DNA of 20,224 nt from a virus: the IMG/VR virus record IMGVR_UViG_3300046465_000159, positions 1 through 20,224 of that record; one strand, written 5' to 3'. This document shows positions 12,053 to 19,249 of the stretch, piece by piece. The position numbers and the translations under genes are program-made. The notes beneath the pieces are model-generated. The model was not told the DNA's origin. It did not search any database and was given only the letters and a program-made list of their open reading frames with translations. Every line of letters begins with the position of its first letter. The first letter of the stretch is position 1.

Positions 12053-12066
12053 TGTTGCCTAATTGT
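12053..12066 (-). promoter_or_regulatory. Shared 5' leader element (copy 1)
   Basis: ACAATTAGGCAACA at the expected transcript start of the tilS operon, followed by AGAGGCT as ribosome site. The ParB-like gene leader (15142-15155) has ACAATAAGGCAACA, 13 of 14 bases identical, also followed by AGAGGCT. The coding sequences behind are unrelated, so the leader looks duplicated or selected. Confidence 0.5.
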
Positions 12067-12072
12067 ACATTT

Positions 12073-12101
12073 AGTATACATTCAAACTACGAGGTTGTCA
12101 A
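12073..12101 (-). promoter_or_regulatory. Sigma-70 promoter of the tilS operon
   Basis: Minus strand TTGACA (12101-12096), 17 bases, TATACT (12078-12073). The TGA stop of the DNA methyltransferase gene (12100-12098) is inside the -35 box. Confidence 0.85.
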
Positions 12102-13240
12102 GACTTTTTGAATAGGTAAATACCTTCGCTTTTATAAGCATTTTTAAGTTTATCGTTACCTACACCAGGTCGGACGTTTAATAACATATCAATTTGTTCA
12201 ATGTATTTGAAACCGTTCTTTTCGCTTATGTCTTTCCAACGATCTACAATTTTAAATTCTTCTTTACCATCTTTATAGTCTGCTATATTTACAGCATAAA
12301 GAGCATCTTTTGCTAGAGCTGTATGTAACATCTGTACAGTTGGTTCTACATAGGTTCCAAACCATTCATCTATTGTACTACAACTATTCATGCACTGTGT
12401 AGGTTCATCAGTATATGTTTCTAAATTAAAATAAGGAGGACTACTAAATGCCGCATCATAAGATCCAGGTTCTGGATTAAACTGTTCACTTGGTATATTG
12501 TGCATACTATATCCGCTTCCTAGACCAAGTTCGTTCATTAGTTCACCTAATGCTACAAGACCGCGATGTGTTTTTGTATTTGGATCAATACCAGTATAGT
12601 TGTAACGCATGTTACTTGTCATACTACCTATCATACGTCCACCATAACCAGAACTAAAGTCAAGTACATTACCCCACATAGTAGGACATATGTATTCAAA
12701 TACAGCTCTTGCATTCATAGGTTTAAAGTTTGCAATAGTGCCGCCACTGACTAAATCTAAAGCTCTGCGTATGTTAGCAGGTAGTACGCTTTTTTCTGCT
12801 TCATCTCTGTATTTGTAACAGAAACTAATTGCACGTTTTAGTCTTGTGTCATCATAAAATCTTGCTCGCATACTTACCATTTTGTCTTTGCGTGTGTATG
12901 CTTCTTGCATGTTAGGAAACCAAAACCTACTAAAGTTTTGTCCTGCTGTATTCCCTACACTTATCTTTCCCTCTTGTACAGAATGCGATTTAAAACTTAT
13001 TGACTTGAGTTCAGATTTACAACCTTCTAGTGTAAAGTATGTAATGGGTATAATATTTACACTTCTGTAAATATCAAATACTTCGTTTACAATACTATCC
13101 TTGCCTGCTTCATCTGCAGACTCCCATCGTTCTTTTGTATAAGTTTTAAGTTTATCTTCTACGTGTTCATAGCCGGTATACTTTTCACTCGTAGGTGTTA
13201 CTCCCCATTCATTGCAAATGTGTTTATAGTATTCAATCAT
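12098..13240 (-). CDS. SAM-dependent DNA methyltransferase, N4/N6 type
   Basis: A 380-residue protein. The C-terminal half is a Rossmann-type amino-methyltransferase: VLDFSSGYGGRMIGSM (192-207) matches the SAM-binding motif I, YTGIDPN (215-221) the acidic motif II, and AFSSPPYF (264-271) the catalytic SPPY motif IV of N6-adenine and N4-cytosine methyltransferases. The N-terminal ~165 residues may form the target-recognition or oligomerisation part (FSRFWFPNMQEAYTRKDKMV). Likely role: modifying phage DNA against host restriction or marking it for a phage nuclease. It overlaps the HNH-like gene by 8 bases, which suggests a functional cassette with the two genes upstream. DNA target sequence cannot be deduced. 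Confidence 0.85.
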   Translation of the reverse strand: MIEYYKHICNEWGVTPTSEKYTGYEHVEDKLKTYTKERWESADEAGKDSIVNEVFDIYRSVNIIPITYFTLEGCKSELKSISFKSHSVQEGKISVGNTAGQNFSRFWFPNMQEAYTRKDKMVSMRARFYDDTRLKRAISFCYKYRDEAEKSVLPANIRRALDLVSGGTIANFKPMNARAVFEYICPTMWGNVLDFSSGYGGRMIGSMTSNMRYNYTGIDPNTKTHRGLVALGELMNELGLGSGYSMHNIPSEQFNPEPGSYDAAFSSPPYFNLETYTDEPTQCMNSCSTIDEWFGTYVEPTVQMLHTALAKDALYAVNIADYKDGKEEFKIVDRWKDISEKNGFKYIEQIDMLLNVRPGVGNDKLKNAYKSEGIYLFKKS

Positions 13241-13745
13241 TGAAGAGCTTTGTCAACTCATATTTTAGCAAATACAATTGGTGCATATTAGTTGCATTAT
13301 TACGATATGTATTTGCCTGTACACTCATGACTTCAAAATTGCTAATGTCTTCACGTTTTACACCGCCTCTACTTTGCTGTTCAATATGATCCATACTAGG
13401 ACGAAAAGCAGGATGCGGAACAGCAGTATTTTTACCTAATCCGTAATCAAGTAGTGTACCAAACACAGGACATCGGTCTGGCGCTTGTTCGTATAGTTCT
13501 TTTGGATCAACACCGTAACGGTTACCACTGTGACACCAGATCCATTTCATATCCCTATGTTCTAAAAAGTGTTCGTGTAACTTTTGTGATCCACCATGTG
13601 TTGCACTATCATATTCTATCTGATGTTTCTTATCGAGTATTTTTTGCTCCATAAGATCTTTATCTGCCATAGGAATAGTGTCGGGGAGAACACTAAGTAC
13701 CTCCCCTAACTTTGATAACAGTTCTTTATACTGTGATTGTTTCAT
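13233..13745 (-). CDS. HNH-like nuclease-fold protein
   Basis: A 170-residue protein starting MKQSQYKELLSKLGEVLSVL, six bases after GAGG. A longer in-frame start inside the upstream gene is rejected. The C-terminal part resembles compact HNH proteins of phages: CPVFGTLLDYGLG, then PSMDHIEQQSRGGVKREDIS and NFEVMSVQANTYRNNATNMH. Asp-His in SMDHIE is the expected first catalytic position and Asn in YRNNAT the later one. It overlaps the ParB-like gene by 20 bases and the methyltransferase by 8, which links a putative nuclease to a putative modifier. Whether it cleaves DNA is inferred. Confidence 0.65.
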   Translation of the reverse strand: MKQSQYKELLSKLGEVLSVLPDTIPMADKDLMEQKILDKKHQIEYDSATHGGSQKLHEHFLEHRDMKWIWCHSGNRYGVDPKELYEQAPDRCPVFGTLLDYGLGKNTAVPHPAFRPSMDHIEQQSRGGVKREDISNFEVMSVQANTYRNNATNMHQLYLLKYELTKLFND

Positions 13746-15126
13746 CTTCATCCTCAAACGCAAAATCTGCATCGTCGAAATCTTGTTGATTGTATTCTTC
13801 TACATCAAGTCGATCCCAAATACGGTTGTCTTGGATAAGAACATGATTAATAAAGTACTCAGTTGTAGTTCCGTTTTCACGTACTACAGCAGGTAACTCT
13901 AATTTCAACAAGCTCTTGCTAGACAAGCCTTCTGGATGTGTACGATAGTAATCGTAATTAAGTATCATACTACGCAATGCACTTGCAATCATAAACGGAA
14001 AGCTCTCTTGACGTCCACGGAAGTCATCTGCATCTTTCGGATATGTTTTGCCAATCAACTTGCGTACTTGTGGCCACAATGCATCTTTGCCTGACGCTCT
14101 GTTAGGAGTACTTGCTTTGTCAGGATAGTATGCTTGAATTGCATTTACAAGTTCTGTTTCAAGTTTACGCATTTCACCTGAGGCAAAGTTATGATTCTTT
14201 TTGTAGTACCACATAAGTGTTGCAATACCCCATACAGTTGCATGACAAAGTTCGCCATTGCCCCATGCTGTACGCACTGTTCGGATTGCACGTTTAAAAA
14301 TATCTTCACCGTACTGTCCACGATAGTCAAACAGTTTATCTGCTCGGTTACAACTACCAGCACTTTTACTTGTGCCTTGTGTAGCAATAGCAAATGCTTC
14401 AAACTCTGCAAGTTCGTTGAACATGTTCAAGTATGGAGCATCACCTGCTTTTGCTGGGAAGCCATCTTTTTCCATTTCTTGAGCTCGGTAAACACGTACC
14501 TTATAATCATCAAACCATTCAGTAGTTTTGTTTGAAATGTTACGAGCACCAAACTGGTTAGCATTATCACTCTTGCTGTCACTTATAATATAAGTTGCAG
14601 GACATACACCAGCACCTACTAATGCACGTGAACAGGTAGCATGTTGCGAGTCATTAATATCAATTGTGCCGTCGGATTGCTTACGTCCGTGTGCAGGGTC
14701 ACAAAGTTTTGTATCCCATTCAATTAAGATATCTTTGATGATGTGTGCAACATCGATGTTACGTTGTACATTGTAGTCAATGTATACATCTTCCCATGCA
14801 AACTCGTCTGCACCTTGCACACGTTCTTGCTCTACAAATACTGGAAGATTGTAGCCGTAAAAAATACTTTTGCCTGTTGACGTATCAACACTATCACGCA
14901 TCACACGTAATACTTCTTTTACAACATTAAGGAATGGCTGTCGCTTAGGCATAAAGCCTGAACAGTCAATCACTTTTGTTTTTAGTCCTTTGAGTAATGT
15001 TTTTAGGTCACCGTCTGGTTGACCTGCTAGACTAGTAAGTCCTTTTGTACGTTCTTCAGTTGGTCCAAAGATACGCTCTAAGTCGTCACCAAATTCGTCA
15101 AGTAAATCTTCATGATAATTTCGCAT
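13726..15126 (-). CDS. ParB-N/DGQHR-like domain protein
   Basis: A 466-residue protein. Residues 115-200 follow the ParB N-terminal/DGQHR-type pattern: YIDYNVQRNIDVAHIIKDIL, then IDINDSQHATCSRALVGAGV (156-174, DSQH in place of DGQHR) and QFGARNISNKTTEWFDDYKV. Such domains occur in ParB-like NTPases and nucleases and in DndB-like regulators. The rest is mostly soluble and helical; the C-terminus is very acidic (DFDDADFAFEDEDE). A promoter and a GAGG site precede it. It is first in a three-gene overlapping set with an HNH-like protein and a DNA methyltransferase, so a role in DNA modification, restriction or DNA binding is likely but unproven. Confidence 0.6.
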   Translation of the reverse strand: MRNYHEDLLDEFGDDLERIFGPTEERTKGLTSLAGQPDGDLKTLLKGLKTKVIDCSGFMPKRQPFLNVVKEVLRVMRDSVDTSTGKSIFYGYNLPVFVEQERVQGADEFAWEDVYIDYNVQRNIDVAHIIKDILIEWDTKLCDPAHGRKQSDGTIDINDSQHATCSRALVGAGVCPATYIISDSKSDNANQFGARNISNKTTEWFDDYKVRVYRAQEMEKDGFPAKAGDAPYLNMFNELAEFEAFAIATQGTSKSAGSCNRADKLFDYRGQYGEDIFKRAIRTVRTAWGNGELCHATVWGIATLMWYYKKNHNFASGEMRKLETELVNAIQAYYPDKASTPNRASGKDALWPQVRKLIGKTYPKDADDFRGRQESFPFMIASALRSMILNYDYYRTHPEGLSSKSLLKLELPAVVRENGTTTEYFINHVLIQDNRIWDRLDVEEYNQQDFDDADFAFEDEDETITV

Positions 15127-15141
15127 AGTTTTAGCCTCTAT

Positions 15142-15155
15142 TGTTGCCTTATTGT
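15142..15155 (-). promoter_or_regulatory. Shared 5' leader element (copy 2)
   Basis: ACAATAAGGCAACA just after the predicted start point, followed three bases later by AGAGGCT. It is nearly identical to 12053-12066 in the tilS operon leader. The two promoters also share a TATACT -10 box and stop/-35 fusion. Confidence 0.5.
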
Positions 15156-15161
15156 TCTTAT

Positions 15162-15190
15162 AGTATACTATCAGTTTAAATAGTTGTCAA
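15162..15190 (-). promoter_or_regulatory. Sigma-70 promoter of the ParB-like/HNH/methyltransferase set
   Basis: Minus strand TTGACA (15190-15185), 17 bases, TATACT (15167-15162). The TGA stop of the FkbM gene (15189-15187) is inside the -35 box. A perfect 12-base palindrome ATAGTATACTAT (15160-15171) covers the -10 box. Confidence 0.85.
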
Positions 15191-16233
15191 TCGAAAAGTT
15201 GTCCAAAAGTATTATCTGCTTGTGCCATAGCACCGTAGTCAGTTGCTAGATGTACTTCACGTGGTACAAATAATCTATCCATATACTTTTTAATTTGTTT
15301 GTGTTTCATGCCAATGTCCTGTCCAAAGAACATGCCTCTTTGATCTGCATTTGCCGCACGTCTTACTGCACTTACACAGACATAGTCACGCTCTGCAAAG
15401 AAGTCATATAAGTCTTGTGGCTCGTATCCAAATAGTGTGCATTGCTTAGGTACAATTTCAACTTGTACGCTAGGTCGACAACGATCGATTGTTTCTTTTG
15501 CACCTTGTATAACTAGTAACTCACTACCTTCAACGTCAATCTTAATTGCATCTACGTCATCAAAATTATAACTGTCAATTGTTCTTGCTGGTACCGGTAC
15601 TAAGTTTTGACTTGGACGTAGTACATAATCTTTGCTGTCTAAAACAACGTGATTATGACCACCGTGATCTGTGTGATCTAAAATATCAATAGTACCTTCA
15701 TTACGATTAGTTGCGGCAACTTCATGTACAGTTATGTTTGCAACTATATCCATAGATTGATGTATACCTTTGTAAGTATACCAACCTGCTACTGCATCTT
15801 CATCACGATACATATCTCCTTCTTGATCTGTACCTTTCCAGTAGACACCTTTTAACTTTTGTTTTTGCGCTATTGCAATATTTGCTTTCAGCATTTTTAA
15901 AGTAGTAGGTGTAGGCTCAAACGATTCTACGTTCTCTGCCCATTCGCTATACGCAATAGTATTGTTGCCTACATTGGCTCCGACATCTACAATACGTTTT
16001 GCATTAGGATAAATTGTTCTGATAAGCCTTGAGTTGTTTCCTTGATAATATACGTTATTTCCGCTGAATCGAGGCCCTTGTAGGTTATCATGTGCAAGTA
16101 ACCAGTAGCAACGACCAAACTTGTTTACTACAAGTCTAAATGTTGGATCGTTATATAACCCACTTGCTTCTTTAAATCCAAAATTGTCTTGAAATTGTTG
16201 TGCTGAGATTTCAGCTGTTATTTTTTGCGGCAT
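15187..16233 (-). CDS. FkbM-family methyltransferase
   Basis: A 348-residue SAM-dependent methyltransferase. RIVDVGANVGNNTIAYSEWA (80-99) is motif I, followed by ESFEPTPTTLKMLKANI as motif II. VDAIKIDVEGSELLVIQGAK is the characteristic FkbM IDVEG block, and PSVQVEIVP follows. FkbM proteins usually O-methylate sugars or small molecules, and copies are frequent in marine phages, where they may modify glycans or capsid components. The substrate is unknown. AAAGGAG lies before the ATG. No strong promoter is seen in the 77 bases upstream, so it is probably read from the SprT-like promoter. Its stop forms part of the next -35 box. Confidence 0.88.
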   Translation of the reverse strand: MPQKITAEISAQQFQDNFGFKEASGLYNDPTFRLVVNKFGRCYWLLAHDNLQGPRFSGNNVYYQGNNSRLIRTIYPNAKRIVDVGANVGNNTIAYSEWAENVESFEPTPTTLKMLKANIAIAQKQKLKGVYWKGTDQEGDMYRDEDAVAGWYTYKGIHQSMDIVANITVHEVAATNRNEGTIDILDHTDHGGHNHVVLDSKDYVLRPSQNLVPVPARTIDSYNFDDVDAIKIDVEGSELLVIQGAKETIDRCRPSVQVEIVPKQCTLFGYEPQDLYDFFAERDYVCVSAVRRAANADQRGMFFGQDIGMKHKQIKKYMDRLFVPREVHLATDYGAMAQADNTFGQLFD

Positions 16234-16310
16234 GTTAATTCTCCTTTAACCAATTTTCGCTTGTTGTATTATTAATTATAAAATTTATTAGTTGAATAAA
16301 GAAAACCTGG

Positions 16311-16874
16311 CTATAAAATATCATCTGCTATGCCAAGGTCGACTAATTGTTTGGCTGTGTAGTATTGATCACTAGGATTTTTTATAAACTTTGCATTAAC
16401 TTCTTGTACAGTCATGCCTGTTGCATCTTTAAGAATTTGCATACATCTCATTTCACAGTTTTTATTTTCTTTCATCTGTGCTTTCATGTCGTGCATTTTA
16501 GCGTCCATATTATCGCTATGCTGGTGATTCATTATACCTGTGTTCTTACCAATCCAACGATATCCTTTTGTACCACTTGCAAATATCATAAACCCTGCAC
16601 TCATAACAGCACCAATGCCTACAGTACTAATATTGTGATAGCTGTTTTTCATAACATCAATAAGAGCAAACATCTCATAGAGATCTCCACCTGTGGTGTT
16701 AATATAAAGTTCAAGTGTTCTTTTCGGTTTTTTTGTTAGGTTAGCACTAAGGATCCATTTAATGGCTTCACTCACGTTATCGCTATTAATCTCACCGTTT
16801 AGATAGTGAATGTCGTTATCAAGTAACGATCTATCTACAGCATCTGAGCTGTTCCAACTATCGTATTTTGGCAT
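16311..16874 (-). CDS. Divergent ClpP-like serine protease
   Basis: A 187-residue ClpP/SppA-superfamily protein, clearly different from the clpP at 8264-8881. LELYINTTGGDLYEMFALID (55-74) matches the ClpP INSPGG region. GIGAVMSAGFMIFASG places Ser92 as nucleophile, NHQ places His117, and SDQYYTAKQLVDLGIADDIL gives Asp169. The triad therefore appears complete, although the residues around the serine depart from GxxSMG. The 120-150 segment is unusually rich in Met and Lys. Possible roles are a partner of the first ClpP in a mixed ring, an independent protease, or a capsid protease. AAGGA precedes the ATG; it follows the SprT-like gene by 18 bases. Confidence 0.82.
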   Translation of the reverse strand: MPKYDSWNSSDAVDRSLLDNDIHYLNGEINSDNVSEAIKWILSANLTKKPKRTLELYINTTGGDLYEMFALIDVMKNSYHNISTVGIGAVMSAGFMIFASGTKGYRWIGKNTGIMNHQHSDNMDAKMHDMKAQMKENKNCEMRCMQILKDATGMTVQEVNAKFIKNPSDQYYTAKQLVDLGIADDIL

Positions 16875-16892
16875 AAATTTCCTTACACATAT

Positions 16893-17330
16893 TTATGGTA
16901 TTTGAGTCCATTTTTGTTTTCCTAGTTTATTTGCTTCACAATATCTTACAAACAAACCTGTTTCACGACCATGTGCTTCTATTTCCCATGGAAGATCCCA
17001 GTAACTTACTTTTTTAGGATTATATGTTTTGCCCATCCAACAGTCAACTTTTGGATTTAATTCACGTCGAGCATACTGTTTAACATGTACCATTTCATGG
17101 GCAAGTGTTTCTAACAAGTTACGCATTGACTGTGTTTTATCAAGCTCTATCTCAAATGTTCTATCGTTGTCTGTTTCTAAACAATAACCCATAGCACCTT
17201 GAGGCTTACACAATCTCACAGTAATATCTAAAGTACGCATTCGCGGCATTAACATTTTCACACAGAATTCAACCATGCTTTGAGCATGTTTTTTCTGTGA
17301 TTTTGATCCGCCGACAATATTAATAAGCAT
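16893..17330 (-). CDS. SprT-like zinc metallopeptidase
   Basis: A 145-residue protein starting MLINIVGGSKSQKKHAQSMV. ATG at 17330 lies eight bases after AAGGAG and is preferred to a GTG at 17339 that is in frame but almost touches the ribosome site. LAHEMVHVKQYARREL contains the zinc motif HEMVH (78-82) and WEIEAHG gives a possible third ligand (Glu118). This layout is SprT-like; small proteins of this kind occur in T4-like marine phages. Predicted to be a metal-dependent peptidase, cytoplasmic, target unknown. It is first in an operon with the ClpP-like and FkbM genes. Confidence 0.8.
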   Translation of the reverse strand: MLINIVGGSKSQKKHAQSMVEFCVKMLMPRMRTLDITVRLCKPQGAMGYCLETDNDRTFEIELDKTQSMRNLLETLAHEMVHVKQYARRELNPKVDCWMGKTYNPKKVSYWDLPWEIEAHGRETGLFVRYCEANKLGKQKWTQIP

Positions 17331-17343
17331 TACATACACTCCT

Positions 17344-17371
17344 TATACTAATATAGTATAGCAGATACTAT
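17344..17371. repeat. Triple TATACTA-type repeat over the SprT-like promoter
   Basis: Three 7-base units TATACTA (17344-17350), TAGTATA (17354-17360) and GATACTA (17364-17370) alternate in direction with 3-base gaps, one helical turn apart. The middle unit is the -10 box. ATAGTAT-AGCAG-ATACTAT (17353-17371) is a perfect inverted repeat. It could be an operator, or simply a by-product of AT-rich promoter sequence. Confidence 0.4.
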
Positions 17372-17383
17372 GTTTTTTGTCAA
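17355..17383 (-). promoter_or_regulatory. Sigma-70 promoter of the SprT/ClpP-like/FkbM operon
   Basis: Minus strand TTGACA (17383-17378), 17 bases ending CTGC, then TATACT (17360-17355); TGC-TATACT is also an extended -10. The TGA stop of the AbrB-like gene (17382-17380) lies in the -35 box. Confidence 0.88.
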
Positions 17384-17580
17384 GTTTTTTGGGTTGGTAT
17401 TTTGTCTATTTTTTCAATTCGGATAGTTCCTTGATCACCCCATTCTATTCTAAGGTTATCGCCTTCTTTCCATCCTTGAGCTTCCATGATTTCATCTGGT
17501 ATTTTCATGTTCATCATTTCTTTATCACCGGGTATATCTTGAAAGATGTCTTCTACTTTGAATTCTAACATTTTTTTCAT
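17380..17580 (-). CDS. AbrB/MazE-like small protein
   Basis: A 66-residue protein starting MKKMLEFKVEDIFQDIPGDK. ATG at 17580 follows AGGAGA at a good distance; a longer frame to 17664 is rejected for lack of a ribosome site and overlap with the plus-strand gene. KIPDEIMEAQGWKEGDNLRI followed by EWGDQGTIRIEKI matches the swapped-hairpin AbrB/MazE/SpoVT pattern (IPxEIxxxxGWxxGDxLxI). Such proteins bind DNA as dimers in bacteria. Similar small proteins occur in cyanophage- and pelagiphage-like genomes. No toxin partner is next to it in the same orientation; the divergent neighbour is an unknown plus-strand gene. Confidence 0.75.
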   Translation of the reverse strand: MKKMLEFKVEDIFQDIPGDKEMMNMKIPDEIMEAQGWKEGDNLRIEWGDQGTIRIEKIDKIPTQKT

Positions 17581-17599
17581 GTTGTCTCCTATTGATAAA

Positions 17600-17607
17600 T
17601 ATTTATA
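17600..17607 (-). promoter_or_regulatory. TATAAATA, T4-late-type promoter candidate
   Basis: TATAAATA on the minus strand, 20 bases before the AbrB-like ATG, is the T4 late-promoter octamer. It overlaps a perfect 12-base palindrome ATAAATATTTAT (17595-17606) between the two divergent genes. With one clear instance in an AT-rich window it may be chance. Confidence 0.35.
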
Positions 17608-18023
17608 TGAAGGACGCATATACCCATGCATTTTATGGTATAGTACGCGAAACACAAGATACACATGGTTACGAACTTCCTGAGCATCTTGAATCGTATG
17701 TAGTCATGCTATTGGCTAGTTACGTAGAACGTCCTAACTTTCTTCCTAATAACAGCTTTGCTGAAAGTTACCTAAATTTAAGCAAACGTATGGATGCAAA
17801 ACAACTAGGCGATACTTGTCTCTTTGTATCAGGAGTTTTTCCTTCGTATGGAAAACGTAAAGGCCTATCAAAATCTTACTATATTAACATAGGCACAGGA
17901 AGTTATTCAACTATGTATGGCGAGCTATTTGAAGACCTCGCCACACACTTTAATTTTTTAAGTGACTTTATTGAATTAAGTACTAGTTCTGCCAAAGGTG
18001 TGCAGAGTAACCTTTTCCGTTAG
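17607..18023 (+). CDS. Lone plus-strand gene, bacterial-like protein of unknown function
   Basis: The only convincing plus-strand gene: 138 residues from the ATG (MKDAYTHAFYGIVRETQDTH), or 143 from an in-frame TTG at 17592. No ribosome site precedes either. YELPEHLESYVVMLLASYVE, GDTCLFVSGVFPSYGKRKGL and SKSYYINIGTGSYSTMYGEL look like a real folded protein. I recall bacterial proteins with the LGDTCLFxTGVFP...YYxxIGxxSY pattern and no known function; those are longer at the C-terminus, so this one may be shortened. Its 3' end overlaps the convergent minus-strand gene by 41 bases. Orientation and resemblance suggest later acquisition from a bacterium. Confidence 0.72.
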   Translation: MKDAYTHAFYGIVRETQDTHGYELPEHLESYVVMLLASYVERPNFLPNNSFAESYLNLSKRMDAKQLGDTCLFVSGVFPSYGKRKGLSKSYYINIGTGSYSTMYGELFEDLATHFNFLSDFIELSTSSAKGVQSNLFR

Positions 18024-18705
18024 TATCACCACCTAGATTGTCTATATCAACACCATCATACTCTATGTTACTAATTGTGTCATCACCATTAGCATACTCA
18101 AGTGTGTGTATTTTTAATTTCTTAGGATCAAAGTCTCCTACAGTTTCAATGACACCTTCAAAGAAAGTACCTTTCTCAGCACTGTAGAATTGACAAATAT
18201 ATTCAGCGTCCCATTCTTCGTAATCACTAACACCCATTTCTGTAAGTTCTAGTTCATAGTTGTTTGCTTCGTCGATTTCATTAACATATTCGGAAAGATC
18301 TTTCCCGTCGACTATCTCTCTTTTAACTGAACTGTTGTATTCACCATCTTCAACTTCTTCAATAGTAAGTCTAGCATTATTATAGTCAACACCGTTTTGA
18401 TGTTCTAGTTCATCATGATGTTCATACCAAGGACGACCGTCACCATCTTCATCCATCATAAAGTCTGCTTCTTTAGGAACTTCAGTTAGATTTTCAAAAT
18501 CGTAATCGCCGTCTTCGGAACCTGTCATGTATGTAACTAAGTCACCGTCATAGTGTTCTTCTGTATGTGCTTTCCAAAAATCATACTGATCTTTGTTTAA
18601 TGGAATATACGCTGCTTCTCCGCCGTATCCCCAAAGCATAATACGATAGAATCGTGGACCTTTGAGTGTTTCTACTAGTTCTGTTTTTTCTTCAGTTGTT
18701 GCCAT
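17983..18705 (-). CDS. Acidic phage protein of unknown function
   Basis: A 240-residue, highly acidic protein starting MATTEEKTELVETLKGPRFY; the ATG follows the upstream stop by one base, with GGAG before it. A longer start at 18732 lies inside the neighbour and is rejected. RIMLWGYGGEAAYIPLNKDQ forms the most distinctive block, and I recall similar starts in marine T4-like phage proteins. The middle is rich in Asp and Glu (DEDGDGRPWYEHHDELEHQN). No catalytic motif is seen. It ends the peroxiredoxin operon and its last 41 bases are shared with the convergent plus-strand gene. Confidence 0.75.
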   Translation of the reverse strand: MATTEEKTELVETLKGPRFYRIMLWGYGGEAAYIPLNKDQYDFWKAHTEEHYDGDLVTYMTGSEDGDYDFENLTEVPKEADFMMDEDGDGRPWYEHHDELEHQNGVDYNNARLTIEEVEDGEYNSSVKREIVDGKDLSEYVNEIDEANNYELELTEMGVSDYEEWDAEYICQFYSAEKGTFFEGVIETVGDFDPKKLKIHTLEYANGDDTISNIEYDGVDIDNLGGDTNGKGYSAHLWQN

Positions 18706-18706
18706 T

Positions 18707-19249
18707 TCATATCTCCATGTCAGCTGCAACAATATATCTATTGTTAGTTGAAGTTAAAATACCTGGACGGTGCCAAGTGTTGCCAGGAAAGATTATCCAG
18801 TTTCCTACACGCATTTCTGCATAGTACTTTCCTCTGTTGTTTACACCGTTTGGTGCAATTTCTGTACCTGACTGAGATAAGTCTACAGTTTCATCAGGTG
18901 CATTTAAGTAGTATACGCCACTAACAACTTGCGAACCTTCTCGCAAGTGTTGATGCCAATAAGTATCACGATCTTCCTGTGTGCTTAGGTTAGTTTTATA
19001 TCCCCAACTCTTAACACTTTTAATTTGTGCTTCTCTCCCCATAAATGCAAAGCAACTCCATATGAAACTCATTTTTAAGTTTATCCAACGGTCATGTGGT
19101 AGACCAAAAATATTAATATCAGTTTGATATGGAGGACTATTTTTCCAATAGTGTCCGTCTGCTATAACATTATTAATGTCGTCACACATTGCATTTCTTG
19201 CAGAAACGTCTATTAAATTATTCCAATCGTAATACTCATGTATCTGCAT
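18707..19249 (-). CDS. 2OG-Fe(II) oxygenase (PF13759-like)
   Basis: A 180-residue double-stranded beta-helix oxygenase of the type common in cyanophages and marine T4-like phages. TYWHQHLREGSQVVSGVYYL (97-115) carries the proximal iron ligands His99 and His101, and WIIFPGNTWHRPG (151-163) the distal His160. NRYIVAADM supplies Arg171 as the likely 2-oxoglutarate contact. Predicted to hydroxylate an unknown protein or small-molecule substrate with Fe(II), O2 and 2-oxoglutarate. It starts directly at the peroxiredoxin stop (TAAATG), with no strong ribosome site, suggesting translational coupling. Confidence 0.85.
   Translation of the reverse strand: MQIHEYYDWNNLIDVSARNAMCDDINNVIADGHYWKNSPPYQTDINIFGLPHDRWINLKMSFIWSCFAFMGREAQIKSVKSWGYKTNLSTQEDRDTYWHQHLREGSQVVSGVYYLNAPDETVDLSQSGTEIAPNGVNNRGKYYAEMRVGNWIIFPGNTWHRPGILTSTNNRYIVAADMEI

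Noticed and set aside
12040-12081. Upstream ATG at 12081 as start of the 241-residue gene
   Set aside because: It lies at the -10 box of the promoter, so it would not be transcribed; the ATG at 12039 has an AGAGG site.
14191-14535. Plus-strand frames of 60-130 codons (also at 1759, 2434, 6861, 7895, 9686, 13195, 16347)
   Set aside because: They oppose well-supported minus-strand genes, have Cys/Ser/Ile-rich low-complexity translations and lack ribosome sites.
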